Assembly (NCBI RefSeq): GCF_027594145.1
Contig: NZ_JAQFFK010000005.1
Coordinates: 1-64,000 of the forward strand
Source: Methanococcoides alaskense
GTDB taxonomy: Archaea; Halobacteriota; Methanosarcinia; Methanosarcinales; Methanosarcinaceae
Direction of reading: 5' to 3'
Length of the DNA stretch: 64,000 nt
This document shows positions 16,665-25,972 of the stretch, in pieces. Both the position numbers and the translations under genes were made by a program. Position 1 is the stretch's first letter. Every line of letters starts with the position of its first letter. The notes beneath the pieces were generated by a model. The model did no database searches and had not been told where the DNA came from. It was given only the letters and a program-made list of their open reading frames with translations.

Positions 16665-18167
16665 ATGGTCAAAAAAACAATACATGAGATCAATGGCAGG
16701 ATTCGTGACGGTAGTGTCAATGTAGTGACTGCTGAAGAAATGGTAGATATCGTGGGCGAGTTAGGTGCAGAAGGTGCAGCAAAGGAAGTTGATGTTGTAA
16801 CTACTGGTACTTTCGGAGCCATGTGTTCTTCCGGTGTATGGCTGAATTTTGGTCATTCGGAACCTCCTATCAGAATAAGCAAGCTCTGGCTCAACGATGT
16901 TGAGGCTTATTCAGGTGTTGCCGCGGTCGATGCATACATAGGGGCCACTCAGGCATCCCGTTCCAAAGGTATGGAATACGGCGGCGCTCATGTCATAGAA
17001 GATCTAATTCGTGGCAGGTCCATCGATGTCCATGGAACTTCTCCTGGGACGGACTGTTATCCACGAAAGGTTATCGATACCACCATTAACATCTATGATC
17101 TGAATCAGGCTATCATGCTGAATCCTCGTAACGCATACCAGAAATACAACGCTGCTACTAACAGTACTAATCATACTCTGAATACCTATATGGGTACTCT
17201 ACTGCCAAATCATGGCAATGTGACCTACTCTGGTGCCGGGGTGCTCTCTCCAATGCACAATGACCCGAACTATGAGACCATAGGCACAGGCACACGAATC
17301 TTCCTTGGTGGTGCTCAGGGCTACATCGTAGGCGAAGGTACACAACACTCTCCTGAATCAGGTTTTGGAACACTAATGCTTAAAGGTGATCTTAAGGAAA
17401 TGAGCTCAGAATACATCCGTGCTGCCAGTTTTGAAGGATATGGAACTTCCCTTTATGTTGGAATGGGTATTCCAATACCGGTGCTTAATGAGGATATTGC
17501 AAAAGCCACTGCTGTTACAGATGACGATATCGTTACAAATCTTCTTGATTATGGTATTCCAAGCAGCGATCGTCCTGCTATCAGAACTGTTACTTATGGT
17601 GAATTGCGTTCCGGTTCAATCGATGTCAATGGTAAGGAAGTCACGACCTCATCTCTCTCAAGTTTCAAGAAGTCCCGACAGATCGCCAATGAACTTAAAG
17701 ATTGGATAAAAGGCGGTGAGTTCTTTGTCAGCATGCCGGTGGAACGTCTTTCAAGGGACACTGCATGCAACTCGATGAAATTATCCAGTGTAAATCCTCT
17801 CGTGGGGGATATCATGACTTCGGACGTTAGTATCATTCAGGCAGAAGCAAGCTTCAACGACGCTGCAAAAACCATCATGGATAAACAGTTCAGCCACCTT
17901 CCTGTGGTCGATAAGGATAATTCTCTTGTGGGTATATTGACCGCATGGGACATTTCCAAAGCTGTTGCAAAAGCAGAATATGATCTTGTTAAAGATATCA
18001 TGACAAAAGACGTGGTTACCACAAGCCCTGATGAAGCAATAGACATTGCGGCTTTCAAACTTGACAGCAACAATGTTTCTGCACTTCCTGTCATCGATTC
18101 AAAGAAAAAAGTGGTTGGTATAATCACAAGCGATGATATCAGCAAATTGCTCGCAAGGAGGCAATAA
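16665..18167 (+). CDS. homocysteine biosynthesis protein, DUF39 with CBS pair
   Basis: 500 residues. The DUF39/HcyBio domain spans about residues 1-360, followed by two CBS domains (PLVGDIMTSDVSIIQAEAS and LVKDIMTKDVVTTSPDEA). It is the orthologue of the Methanosarcina acetivorans protein needed to make homocysteine from aspartate semialdehyde and sulfide. The conserved cysteines Cys54 (GAMCSSG) and Cys131 (GTDCYPRK), implicated in persulfide chemistry, are both present. The CBS pair may sense adenosyl ligands. AGAGGT precedes the ATG, and a TTTATATG promoter lies in the T-rich region upstream (16413-16664), which holds nothing else seen. First gene of a tight three-gene operon. Confidence 0.93.
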   Translation: MVKKTIHEINGRIRDGSVNVVTAEEMVDIVGELGAEGAAKEVDVVTTGTFGAMCSSGVWLNFGHSEPPIRISKLWLNDVEAYSGVAAVDAYIGATQASRSKGMEYGGAHVIEDLIRGRSIDVHGTSPGTDCYPRKVIDTTINIYDLNQAIMLNPRNAYQKYNAATNSTNHTLNTYMGTLLPNHGNVTYSGAGVLSPMHNDPNYETIGTGTRIFLGGAQGYIVGEGTQHSPESGFGTLMLKGDLKEMSSEYIRAASFEGYGTSLYVGMGIPIPVLNEDIAKATAVTDDDIVTNLLDYGIPSSDRPAIRTVTYGELRSGSIDVNGKEVTTSSLSSFKKSRQIANELKDWIKGGEFFVSMPVERLSRDTACNSMKLSSVNPLVGDIMTSDVSIIQAEASFNDAAKTIMDKQFSHLPVVDKDNSLVGILTAWDISKAVAKAEYDLVKDIMTKDVVTTSPDEAIDIAAFKLDSNNVSALPVIDSKKKVVGIITSDDISKLLARRQ

Positions 18168-18169
18168 AG

Positions 18170-18556
18170 ATGAAGATAAAGATAAGCATTGAATCTTCCA
18201 TTGTTACAAAACCGATATTAGCGGAGGCTATTGTCGAAACAGGTGCTCTTCTGAACATTTCACAGGCACACTTTGATAATACTCATGGTGAGGTCGTAGC
18301 TGATATTCCTTCTGAACAGTTCGGGAAGATCCGGGATTCTCTTGTGAAGAAAGGTGCCGAAGTCGTAGTTCTTGACACTCCTATCAGCAGGGATGAGGAA
18401 GAATGTGTGGAATGTGGTGCATGTGTATCTGTTTGTCCTGTGGGGGTATTTTCCCTTGCTGACGATTGGAGTCTGGAGGTAGATCCTGACAAGTGCATAC
18501 AGTGTGGTGCCTGTCTGACCATGTGTCCGCACAATGCTCTGTTTCTTGGGCAGTGA
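18170..18556 (+). CDS. NIL-domain two-cluster ferredoxin, homocysteine synthesis partner
   Basis: 128 residues. An N-terminal NIL domain (residues 1-75) is followed by two [4Fe-4S] motifs, CVECGACVSVCP and CIQCGACLTMCP. It starts 3 bases after the DUF39-CBS stop, with the ribosome-binding site AAGGAGGC inside the upstream gene's end. The orthologue in Methanosarcina acts with the DUF39 protein in homocysteine formation, probably supplying electrons or handling sulfide. The same operon order here supports the same role. Confidence 0.93.
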   Translation: MKIKISIESSIVTKPILAEAIVETGALLNISQAHFDNTHGEVVADIPSEQFGKIRDSLVKKGAEVVVLDTPISRDEEECVECGACVSVCPVGVFSLADDWSLEVDPDKCIQCGACLTMCPHNALFLGQ

Positions 18557-18565
18557 TAGTTGAAC

Positions 18566-19279
18566 ATGAAAGAACATTTCCAGTTAAAGGAAACTATCGT
18601 AACGATAGTTGCGGATGATCAGTCTTATATCGAGGTGGCGAAGGATGCCATAGCCGTACACCGGCTAGAACTTGAGGACTACATCTGCTCTGATCCTTAT
18701 TTTAAAGTAACTCTTGAACCCTACGAATGTTCAAGTGATGCACCTGAAGTTGTCAAAAGGCTCGTTGCTGCTAGTAATTCCGTGGGCATCGGTCCCATGT
18801 CCGCAGTTGCGGGTACGATAGCGGCACTTGCAGTCGGATCAATGGTCGATGTTGGTGCGACTTCTGCAATTGTCGATAATGGGGGAGATATTGCGGTTAT
18901 CAACGACAGGTCTATAATTATAGGGATATATGCCGGTCAGTCCTCTATAAGGAACATTGGGTTCACACTCGAGCCTTCTGACCACATTCGTGGTATATGC
19001 ACATCATCCGGCACAGTTGGTCCCTCTATTAACTTTGGGTGTGCAGATGCTGCCGTGGTCTTTTCAGATGATGTCGCTTTGGCGGATTCAGCAGCTACCG
19101 AACTGTCCAATTCAACATGCATAGGGCATGATGGCGTAGAAAGGGCGTTCGATGCTATAAGTTCTATTCCTGGTGTCGATGGTGCGGTCGTTATACAGGG
19201 TGATCACATGGGTATGTGGGGTACAATTCCGCAGATCACACGTGCTGATGTGCAGTATGAGTGTATCACAAAAGGCTGA
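18566..19279 (+). CDS. UPF0280 (COG2122) ApbE-like protein, cysteine/homocysteine persulfide pathway
   Basis: About 237 residues. The sequence [18 protein letters not shown] and a Gly/Ala/Ser-rich core fit the UPF0280 family, distantly related to ApbE flavin transferases. A COG2122 protein has been linked genetically to persulfide-dependent cysteine and homocysteine synthesis in Methanosarcina acetivorans. Here it is the third gene of the homocysteine operon, starting 9 bases after the ferredoxin. GTGAT lies just before the ATG at 18566; an in-frame TTG at 18560 is less likely. Its substrate is not established. Confidence 0.88.
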   Translation: MKEHFQLKETIVTIVADDQSYIEVAKDAIAVHRLELEDYICSDPYFKVTLEPYECSSDAPEVVKRLVAASNSVGIGPMSAVAGTIAALAVGSMVDVGATSAIVDNGGDIAVINDRSIIIGIYAGQSSIRNIGFTLEPSDHIRGICTSSGTVGPSINFGCADAAVVFSDDVALADSAATELSNSTCIGHDGVERAFDAISSIPGVDGAVVIQGDHMGMWGTIPQITRADVQYECITKG

Positions 19280-19347
19280 ATCTAAATAATATTTTTGAAA
19301 AAATGTTTGGCAGTACCTTTTGGCCTGCCATTTTAAAAATAATATGT

Positions 19348-20043
19348 TTAAGCTACTGGCTGCTGGAAAGGTATCTCTTCATAAGGCTGGATCACAACGA
19401 ATCCTTCTCCTTTGAAGGCCATCTGTATACTTTCACCACTTGAACGTCCGATAAATGATTTTAGTGATATATCTGTTTTGAGGTCGGGGTTAAGGTTGCC
19501 AGACCATGCAACTGTGGCGTTAGGATCGGTAAATACTGGTGTGTCCTTTGTAACTCTGAGTGTAACGGGGTCGTAATGTGTGGTTATGGCAACCATTCCG
19601 GTACCTTCAAGCTTTACATTAAAAAGTCCGCCTGCCATTATACCGGTTACCTTTTTCATAAGCTTGATATCCCATGCTATGCTTTCCTCGAATGCCAGAA
19701 GATCGTTACCGTTAACGAATATTGCTTCATTATCAAGGTTGATTATGGATATCTTCTTTCCTGCATCTGCAAGATATACTTTACCTTGTCCTTCTGCTTT
19801 TGTGAGGCTGATACCTTCTCCTGTGACAGCTTTCTTCAAAAGTTTGCCGACACCGTGTTCCAGTACACCTTCTCTTGTGAATTTCACATTACCTAGGTAT
19901 GCTACCATTGAACCTCTTTTGGTCCAGACGCGGCCATTAAGGTTCAGTTCGAGCATCCTGTCGCGCTCAAGTTCGAATAAACCTTCTCCTTTGTCCTTCT
20001 GTCCGGTTTCACTTATGAATTCTTCTATTGAATATCTTGGCAT
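19348..20043 (-). CDS. AIM24 family protein
   Basis: 231 residues of beta-helix-like repeats with few charged motifs. [35 protein letters not shown] and the [18 protein letters not shown] segment match the AIM24/TIGR00266 family. The domain is found in mitochondria and in archaea; its function is unclear. It converges on the homocysteine operon and diverges from ftsZ across a 530-base region. Confidence 0.85.
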   Translation of the reverse strand: MPRYSIEEFISETGQKDKGEGLFELERDRMLELNLNGRVWTKRGSMVAYLGNVKFTREGVLEHGVGKLLKKAVTGEGISLTKAEGQGKVYLADAGKKISIINLDNEAIFVNGNDLLAFEESIAWDIKLMKKVTGIMAGGLFNVKLEGTGMVAITTHYDPVTLRVTKDTPVFTDPNATVAWSGNLNPDLKTDISLKSFIGRSSGESIQMAFKGEGFVVIQPYEEIPFQQPVA

Positions 20044-20154
20044 TTTATCATGTCCTCTAAAATATAAAATGTAGTTAATTTCTAGTATTCTTCTCTATGT
20101 TTAATAAAGTTTCTTGGTGCATATTTATCAATAAATATTATTATATATCAAGGG

Positions 20155-20280
20155 CTTATATATCGACAATCCCATAACTTGAATATGGGGTAATTTGGTA
20201 AATCGATTGCAGTACTGTCCAAGTGCTTTCCGACAATTGTCGATAAGCTTATATATTAACATATATGAATACTATATTTG
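20155..20280 (+). promoter_or_regulatory. ftsZ promoter region with perfect 12-bp palindrome next to the TATA box
   Basis: CGACAATTGTCG at 20231-20242 is a perfect palindrome. It ends six bases before a good archaeal TATA box, TTATATATT, at 20249-20257. A half-site, CGACAAT, follows another TATATAT at 20157-20164. The repeated association of the same motif with TATA sequences suggests an operator controlling ftsZ. Transcription would start near 20280. Confidence 0.55.
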
Positions 20281-20383
20281 AAGACAATTCAATGAGGGCA
20301 GTTCGGGCGGACATAGGTCTGTCAGATATATTTCTATATTGGATGAGATCTGAAAATAAGAGAAGGCGATGATCGTAGAATAA

Positions 20384-20559
20384 TACCGGTTGATCCGGTA
20401 GTATTTGAGCTGTTCGATCCAATTACAGCCTGATCTAACCATCTGCTTACAACACGGATGGTGCCAGGAAAACCTGGCAAGAGAGTATAAAAATCAATTC
20501 ATATTAATTTAATTAGGTCAATGCGTAGTAAAGCGCATAATTTGCACTAGAATGCAAAT
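20384..20559 (+). ncRNA. hairpin-rich leader upstream of ftsZ, possible structured RNA
   Basis: Six simple hairpins can be drawn in about 175 bases: TACCGG/CCGGTA at 20384-20400, GCTGT/ACAGC at 20409-20429, ACCATC/GATGGT at 20438-20462, TGCCAGG/CCTGGCA with an AAAA loop at 20462-20479, ATGCG/CGCAT at 20521-20538, and ATTTGCA/TGCAAAT at 20540-20559. No reading frame occupies the region. It may be a regulatory leader or an independent small RNA. I do not recognise a known class. Confidence 0.5.
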
Positions 20560-20577
20560 CCAAGAGAGGGGATGAAC

Positions 20578-21762
20578 ATGCAGTCTATAGTACAGGAAGC
20601 ACTAAAACACACAGAGAAAGAGAAAGAGTACAGGCAGTCAGTTACAGAAGACGACAAATTCGAAGGCTTCGGTATGCCTAGGATCACCATAGTTGGTTGC
20701 GGTGGTGCAGGGAACAACACTATCAATCGCTTATACAATATCGGCATTGAAGGTGCAGAGACTATTGCTATCAATACTGACAAGCAACATCTGGACCACA
20801 TTCGTGCTGACAAGAAGATCCTCGTCGGTAAGACTCTCACAAGGGGTCTTGGAGCAGGTGGCTATCCTGAAGTTGGTGCCAAGGCTGCAGAACTCGCACG
20901 TGGTACTCTTGAAGAGATATTCAAAGAGAGCGATCTTGTTTTCATCACTGCTGGAATGGGTGGTGGAACCGGTACTGGTGTTGCACCAGTTGTTGCAGAG
21001 ATCGCAAAGGAGCAGGGAGCTATCGTTGTTGGTATGGTATCCAGTCCTTTCAGGGTAGAGCGTGCACGTACCGTCAAGGCTGAAGAAGGTCTCGATGCAT
21101 TCCGCAGTGCAGCTGACACAGTGATCGTTCTTGATAATAACAGGCTTCTGGACTATGTTCCAAACCTTCCTATAGAGCAGGCATTCTCTGTAATGGACCA
21201 GCTTATCGCTGAGACCGTTAAGGGTATTACTGAAACTATCACTCAGCCATCCCTCATCAATCTCGATTACGCTGATATCAGGGCCATCATGGGCTGTGGC
21301 GGCGTTGCGGTCATGCTCGTTGGCGACAGCAAGAACCAGGACAAGAGCACTGATGTTGTTCGCACAGCACTTAACCACCCACTTCTCGATGTTGATTACA
21401 GAGGCGCTACAGGGAGTCTTGTGCACATCACAGGTGGTCCTGACCTCAGCCTGAAGGAAGCAGAAGAGATCGCAGCATCCCTTACATATGAACTTTCACC
21501 AGATGCAAACGTTATCTGGGGAGCACGTATAAGGGACGACTATGAAGGAAAGGTGCGTGTCATGGCTATTATGACAGGTGTTCAGTCCCCTCAGGTTCTC
21601 GGCTCACAGTCCCAGAGCGGTATGGTCGAGAACGTTGCTACGAATACAAGCTCACACTCAAAGCCAAACTTTACTCGTGCAGAGCGAGGTCGCCGCTCAG
21701 TTGTCGAACCTATGGGTTCAAAGGCATCCTTTGGCGGTTCAATTATAGATATAATACAGTAA
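20578..21762 (+). CDS. ftsZ: cell division GTPase FtsZ
   Basis: About 394 residues. The tubulin signature is GMGGGTGTG and the nucleotide loop [14 protein letters not shown]. The catalytic T7 loop has [15 protein letters not shown]. The protein polymerises at midcell to drive division. The N-terminal extension ([20 protein letters not shown]) and a short C-terminal tail ending SIIDIIQ are archaeal in style. GAGGGGATGA before the ATG at 20578 favours it over the ATG at 20572. The gene is expressed from its own promoter behind a long hairpin-rich leader. Confidence 0.97.
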   Translation: MQSIVQEALKHTEKEKEYRQSVTEDDKFEGFGMPRITIVGCGGAGNNTINRLYNIGIEGAETIAINTDKQHLDHIRADKKILVGKTLTRGLGAGGYPEVGAKAAELARGTLEEIFKESDLVFITAGMGGGTGTGVAPVVAEIAKEQGAIVVGMVSSPFRVERARTVKAEEGLDAFRSAADTVIVLDNNRLLDYVPNLPIEQAFSVMDQLIAETVKGITETITQPSLINLDYADIRAIMGCGGVAVMLVGDSKNQDKSTDVVRTALNHPLLDVDYRGATGSLVHITGGPDLSLKEAEEIAASLTYELSPDANVIWGARIRDDYEGKVRVMAIMTGVQSPQVLGSQSQSGMVENVATNTSSHSKPNFTRAERGRRSVVEPMGSKASFGGSIIDIIQ

Positions 21763-21867
21763 TGTCATGCGTTGGTCGGAATGGATATTTCCGATCAACA
21801 TATACTTTTTTAATCTTCAGTCAAGTTCTATGGATATTCTTTTTTACGATGCAGGGAATCTAAGTCC

Positions 21868-23334
21868 ATGAAAGTTCTGATCGCTACGGGCAGGCTTGCG
21901 GAAAGGACTGTAAGGCATTCAGTAGGTGATAATGCTGATGTTCTAGTACTCGATGTTGACGTTGCTGCATTTATAACTCCTCATAGATTGCTTTCTGTTA
22001 CTAAAGGACAAAAGGAAAAATATGACGTTATATTAGTCCCAGGGCTTGCATCCGGTGATTTTTCCATGGTGGCAAAAGAACTTGAGTGCAAGGTATTTCT
22101 TGGTCCCAAACATGCTTATGATCTTGGTAGTGTGCTCAGGCTCGCTGATGGTATGGATCTCTCACTCGAGGTGCCTGCATGTGAACTTCTTTCTGATGTC
22201 TGGAGGGAACTTGCTCTTGAAACACTTGTGGAACTGGAAAACAATGCAGATATGCTTGCAATGATCGGTGACGTGAAGCTTGGTGGCGGTTCTCGAATGA
22301 AGGTCATGGCAGAGATAGTTGATGCAACTGGATTTGAGGAAGATGCTTTATCTTTAAAAGTTATTGAATTTATCAGAAAGGGTGCGGATATCATTGACCT
22401 GGGAGCTTCGCTGACGTCATCTGTCGAAGATGTCAGGAAAGCAGTCCGTGTAGCTCGTAAGGTTTCAACAGTTCCTGTTAGCATTGATACTCTGGAACCC
22501 GGTCTATTAAAAGCTGCGATTGACGAGGGTGTCGATCTGGTGCTTAGTCTTAATTCCAGCAATATCGATATTGTGGGGAAGGATGTGGCTAAAGCAGGAG
22601 TCACTGCGGTGGTAATTCCTGATGCCGGAAATAGTTTTGAAAGCCTTGTGCATAACATCCAGGCAGCAAGGGATGCTGGTATTGAGAGTATAATTGCCGA
22701 CCCCGTGCTTGATCCCATCGGACATGGGTTCGTCGATTCGATTGTCAGGTATGCACGTTTTCATGAGGAATATCCGGAGATCCCGGTCTTCTTCGGTGCT
22801 GGCAATGTGACCGAACTCATAGATGCCGATTCTGTTGGTGTGAATGCCACTCTTTGCGGACTGGCAGCAGATGTGGGTTCCTGCATCTTGTTCACTCCGG
22901 AGTTCAGCGAGAAGACGAAAGGTTCTATTGCTGAGCTTAATACCGGTGCCAGGATGATGGCACTTGCTTTGACGAGGGGCAGTTCTCCTAAGGACCTCGG
23001 TCTTGACCTTTTGGTGCTTAAGGAGAAAAGGCGGCGGCCGGATGTTGCTATTCCTGAGGACTCTCTTCCTGCTAAAAGATTTGCAGGTTGGGAACTTGAT
23101 CCGCTCGGGCCGTTCCGCATTGGTATAGTTTCCGATGATTGCGGTGGTATGATAGTTGCACAGCATGAAAATGCGTCCATCACGGGCAGAACTGCAAAGG
23201 AAGTTCTCGAAACGATAATTAAAATGGGTCTTATATCAAAGCTCGATCATGCTGGTTATCTTGGATGTGAAATTCAAAAGGCTGAAATAGCCTTACGCCT
23301 TGGTAGGAGTTATTCACAGGACGATGATCTTTGA
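21868..23334 (+). CDS. dihydropteroate synthase-related protein (TIGR00284 type)
   Basis: 488 residues. The N-terminal about 140 residues are specific to the archaeal family. The central TIM barrel (about 150-370) resembles dihydropteroate synthase, with KGADIIDLGASLTS and VSIDTLEPGLLKAAIDEG, including the pterin-binding Asp/Asn positions. A C-terminal domain of about 100 residues ends the protein. Such proteins occur in methanogens that make methanopterin and are suspected to take part in its synthesis, but the reaction is unproven. It is followed after 13 bases by the 23347 gene. Confidence 0.85.
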   Translation: MKVLIATGRLAERTVRHSVGDNADVLVLDVDVAAFITPHRLLSVTKGQKEKYDVILVPGLASGDFSMVAKELECKVFLGPKHAYDLGSVLRLADGMDLSLEVPACELLSDVWRELALETLVELENNADMLAMIGDVKLGGGSRMKVMAEIVDATGFEEDALSLKVIEFIRKGADIIDLGASLTSSVEDVRKAVRVARKVSTVPVSIDTLEPGLLKAAIDEGVDLVLSLNSSNIDIVGKDVAKAGVTAVVIPDAGNSFESLVHNIQAARDAGIESIIADPVLDPIGHGFVDSIVRYARFHEEYPEIPVFFGAGNVTELIDADSVGVNATLCGLAADVGSCILFTPEFSEKTKGSIAELNTGARMMALALTRGSSPKDLGLDLLVLKEKRRRPDVAIPEDSLPAKRFAGWELDPLGPFRIGIVSDDCGGMIVAQHENASITGRTAKEVLETIIKMGLISKLDHAGYLGCEIQKAEIALRLGRSYSQDDDL

Positions 23335-23346
23335 TCTTTAGGTGTT

Positions 23347-23808
23347 ATGATGAAATTGCAAAATGATGATAAGGAACTGATCGTTGAGATCATGGCTGCA
23401 AGCTATTTTGTTCAACAGGGCTGGAAATGGATCAACCTGAAACGCGATGCTGGCAAGCTATACAAGATATATGATGAGCTTGTTGACCAGTACAATGCAT
23501 ATCCCTATATGAGCAAAGACTGGTATGTGGAAAACTCAGCTTCAAAAAGTATCCACATGTGCAGTAAATGGGAGGAGCTTAAAACGCTTGTGGATTTCCT
23601 CAAAGTTCATTCCGATGATCTTGATTTCCTTGTGAACAACAATGGTAAAAAGATGTTCTGCATAAAAACCACAGATGGCGATATCACTGATTCTCAGAGA
23701 CGTGCCATCGCAGAGGCAAGGGATCTGAGATGTAATGTCTTTGTCTTCAAAGCTGAGGTTCCTGATGAGATGGACTTTGAAATATTGCAGGTAGGTGGCG
23801 GTTACTGA
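23347..23808 (+). CDS. conserved hypothetical, possible degenerate PD-(D/E)xK fold
   Basis: 153 residues, no known family recognised. The N-terminal helix ELIVEIMAASYFVQQGW, the strand LDFLVNNNGKKMFCIKTTDG and the helix SQRRAIAEARDL are arranged as in restriction-endonuclease-like folds (helix, Asp strand, x-x-K strand, helix). The usual acidic residue before the Lys is replaced by Cys-Ile, so nuclease activity is doubtful. AGGTG precedes the ATG pair at 23347/23350. Probably co-transcribed with the dihydropteroate synthase-like gene. Confidence 0.55.
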   Translation: MMKLQNDDKELIVEIMAASYFVQQGWKWINLKRDAGKLYKIYDELVDQYNAYPYMSKDWYVENSASKSIHMCSKWEELKTLVDFLKVHSDDLDFLVNNNGKKMFCIKTTDGDITDSQRRAIAEARDLRCNVFVFKAEVPDEMDFEILQVGGGY

Positions 23809-24007
23809 TCTCACCTCCTTCTTCTATTTTTATTTGTTACCAATATGTTTATATTTCAGTTATACCTATTTAGATTTGCTTCAAAGTATAACTTTCTACT
23901 TCAAACGTAAGGTATTAAATAGTATTTACTCATGTATTTGCTGCTTTCTTCCATTATGTTCCGGTTTAGTTAGTTCTTTTTAGCATTAATAAAAGGACGT
24001 GAAAAGT

Positions 24008-24214
24008 TTGTTTAATGACATGGAATCCACTGCACCAGTAGAAGCTGGCGAGACTTACGAAGTGACAATTGAAGATATCGCAAGGGAAGGAGACGGCATC
24101 GCAAGAGTAAGCGGTTTTGTAGTCTTTGTACCTAGCACCTCCGTCGGTGACGAAGTTACCATCAAGGTAACAAAAGTAATGCGCAAGTTCGCATTCGGCG
24201 AAGTCGCTGAGTAA
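24008..24214 (+). CDS. single TRAM-domain RNA-binding protein
   Basis: About 68 residues, one TRAM domain: GETYEVTIEDIAREGDGIAR, GFVVFVPSTSVGDEV and FAFGEV. Free-standing TRAM proteins of cold-adapted Methanococcoides act as RNA chaperones, and this one is close to that group. There is no ATG. TTG at 24008, with AGGA ten bases upstream, is preferred over GTG at 23999, which lies too near the ribosome-binding site. Monocistronic, with a T-rich upstream region (23809-24007). Confidence 0.9.
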   Translation: MFNDMESTAPVEAGETYEVTIEDIAREGDGIARVSGFVVFVPSTSVGDEVTIKVTKVMRKFAFGEVAE

Positions 24215-24420
24215 TTTCTCAGTGTTCATATCTGGTGTGAAAGAAAGAGTTATCTTTCTTCATACCATTTACTGACAATCTTTTGATTCTTGTAGTTTTG
24301 TTCTAATTTTCTTCTTATATCATCTTGTTTCGTTGATTTTATTCTATCTATTCTAATTGTTCCCTTATATTTCCTGTTGAAACACATTTATAATATATCG
24401 CTACTATAGAACACATTCTC

Positions 24421-25611
24421 ATGATGCCTGAAGATCTATATGATATTATTATTGTCGGAGCAGGACCTGCAGGTTCAACTGCTGCAGCTTATGCTGCACA
24501 GGCAGGTGCATCCGTACTTCTCATTGAAAAGAAAAAGGATGTAGGAGTACCACTTCAATGTGGAGGTTTCCTCCCCCATCTTGATACTTTACAGGAGCTT
24601 GTGCCAAATGCACAACTTCCCTATATGCTTGAGGAGATCCCTGCGGAGTGCATTCACACTACAAGCAGTGTACAGCGTTTTATCGCTCCGAATGGATATT
24701 CCAAGGAATTTGAGGTGGATGCTGATGCCATCGACAGACGCAGGTTCGACAAATATCTTGCAAAAGAGGCAGGACGCTGCGGTGTGGATATGATGGTAGG
24801 CACAAATGTTCTTGAGGTCAACGGTACTTCCGTTAATGTGGATGGTGTTTTTGGAGCACATACAATTGGTGCTAAAGTGCTTATTGGGGCAGACGGTCCA
24901 AATTCCATTGTCGGAAGGGCAAAGGGTCTGGTAAGGGATCTCGATCCCATGGGTACCGGTACTGCTTTCGAGTATGAGATAAGTGGTGTGGATATTGACC
25001 GTGAAGCCGTTGAGATGTATTTTGGAAAGGATTACGTGCCTGGTGGTTATGCGTGGATAATCTCCCAGGGTGGGGATACTGCGAATATCGGTGTCGGTAT
25101 AAGGGAAGTATTGTTCAGGAACGGGTTATCTGCAAGGGATTATCTTGAAAGGTTCATGTATAAGCATCCTATAGCGAGTCCGAAACTTGCCGGTGCTTCC
25201 ATTGTTTCAGTCGTATCCGGTCTTGTGCCGGTAGGTGGTGCACCTAAAGTAACTGCCACGAAGGATACTCTTGTGGCCGGGGATGCAGCAGGTCATATAA
25301 TAGCCACCAACGGTGGCGGGATCTCCACTGCAATGGTTGGGGGTAAGATCGCTGGGCAGACCGCAGCTGAATTCCTCGATGGTAAGTGTGCTTTACAGGA
25401 TTATGATGAGCGCTGGAGGCGGGAGATGGGGCTTGAGATAAAAACGGCGGTCTATGTGCGAAAGCTTATGGATAATCTCATGCGTTCTGATTCCATGATG
25501 TCGACTGCCATCAGGATGATCGCCCCTGAGCAGATGAAGGCATTGCAGTGTGGGCAGTTGCCGGATGCTGTGCGTAAAGGCCTCATCAAGATGAACTTTG
25601 GGATAAAATGA
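24421..25611 (+). CDS. geranylgeranyl reductase family FAD enzyme (archaeal lipid saturation)
   Basis: 396 residues. The FAD-binding Rossmann motif is at the N-terminus (DIIIVGAGPAGSTAAAYAAQ). CGGFLPH and IGADGPNSIVGRA follow, then a late FAD motif (DTLVAGDAAGHIIATNGGGI), all typical of archaeal geranylgeranyl reductases. It would reduce the isoprenoid double bonds of ether lipids or of a quinone-type tail. No ribosome-binding site is seen. A TATA box (TTTATAATATAT) lies about 30 bases before the ATG, so the mRNA is probably leaderless or nearly so. First gene of a cluster with 25608 and 25973. Confidence 0.9.
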   Translation: MMPEDLYDIIIVGAGPAGSTAAAYAAQAGASVLLIEKKKDVGVPLQCGGFLPHLDTLQELVPNAQLPYMLEEIPAECIHTTSSVQRFIAPNGYSKEFEVDADAIDRRRFDKYLAKEAGRCGVDMMVGTNVLEVNGTSVNVDGVFGAHTIGAKVLIGADGPNSIVGRAKGLVRDLDPMGTGTAFEYEISGVDIDREAVEMYFGKDYVPGGYAWIISQGGDTANIGVGIREVLFRNGLSARDYLERFMYKHPIASPKLAGASIVSVVSGLVPVGGAPKVTATKDTLVAGDAAGHIIATNGGGISTAMVGGKIAGQTAAEFLDGKCALQDYDERWRREMGLEIKTAVYVRKLMDNLMRSDSMMSTAIRMIAPEQMKALQCGQLPDAVRKGLIKMNFGIK

Positions 25612-25958
25612 ATTTCCTTTTTGCCTATGGTACTTTGAAAAAAGGACATATGAACCATCATCTTCTTGCTGGATCTTCATTTGTTTCGGAAAATTGTACT
25701 GAAGATAAATTTCAGATGCTCGATATGGGTGATTTCCCGGCAGTCGTGAAAGATGATCCCGTATCGTCTATCGTTGGTGAGTTGTTCAGTGTCGATGACA
25801 GTACATTGTCCGCTATAGATGGATTTGAGGGGAAATGGTTTTGCAGGGAGGAAGTCCTCCTACAAGATAGTTGTGTTGTATGGATGTATTTTCTATCGAA
25901 CAATGTATCTTATGAAGGATGTTCATCTATCGTTCCGGGAATATGGCTAAAGGATTAA
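25608..25958 (+). CDS. gamma-glutamylcyclotransferase (AIG2/GGCT-like) family protein
   Basis: 116 residues. FLFAYGTLKKGHMNHHLL is the family's YGTL substrate loop. The conserved acidic residue occurs in IDGFEG. GELFSVDD and the FCREEVLLQD strand complete the small GGCT barrel. The ATG overlaps the stop of the reductase gene by four bases (ATGA), indicating translational coupling. Family members degrade gamma-glutamyl peptides or amines; the substrate here is unknown. Confidence 0.85.
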   Translation: MNFLFAYGTLKKGHMNHHLLAGSSFVSENCTEDKFQMLDMGDFPAVVKDDPVSSIVGELFSVDDSTLSAIDGFEGKWFCREEVLLQDSCVVWMYFLSNNVSYEGCSSIVPGIWLKD

Positions 25959-25972
25959 GGAGGCAGTTACAA

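Noticed and set aside
20380-20400. Similarity of CCGGTTGATCC to the 5' end of 16S rRNA
   Set aside because: The match is only about ten bases and is part of a small hairpin; the following sequence is unlike 16S rRNA.
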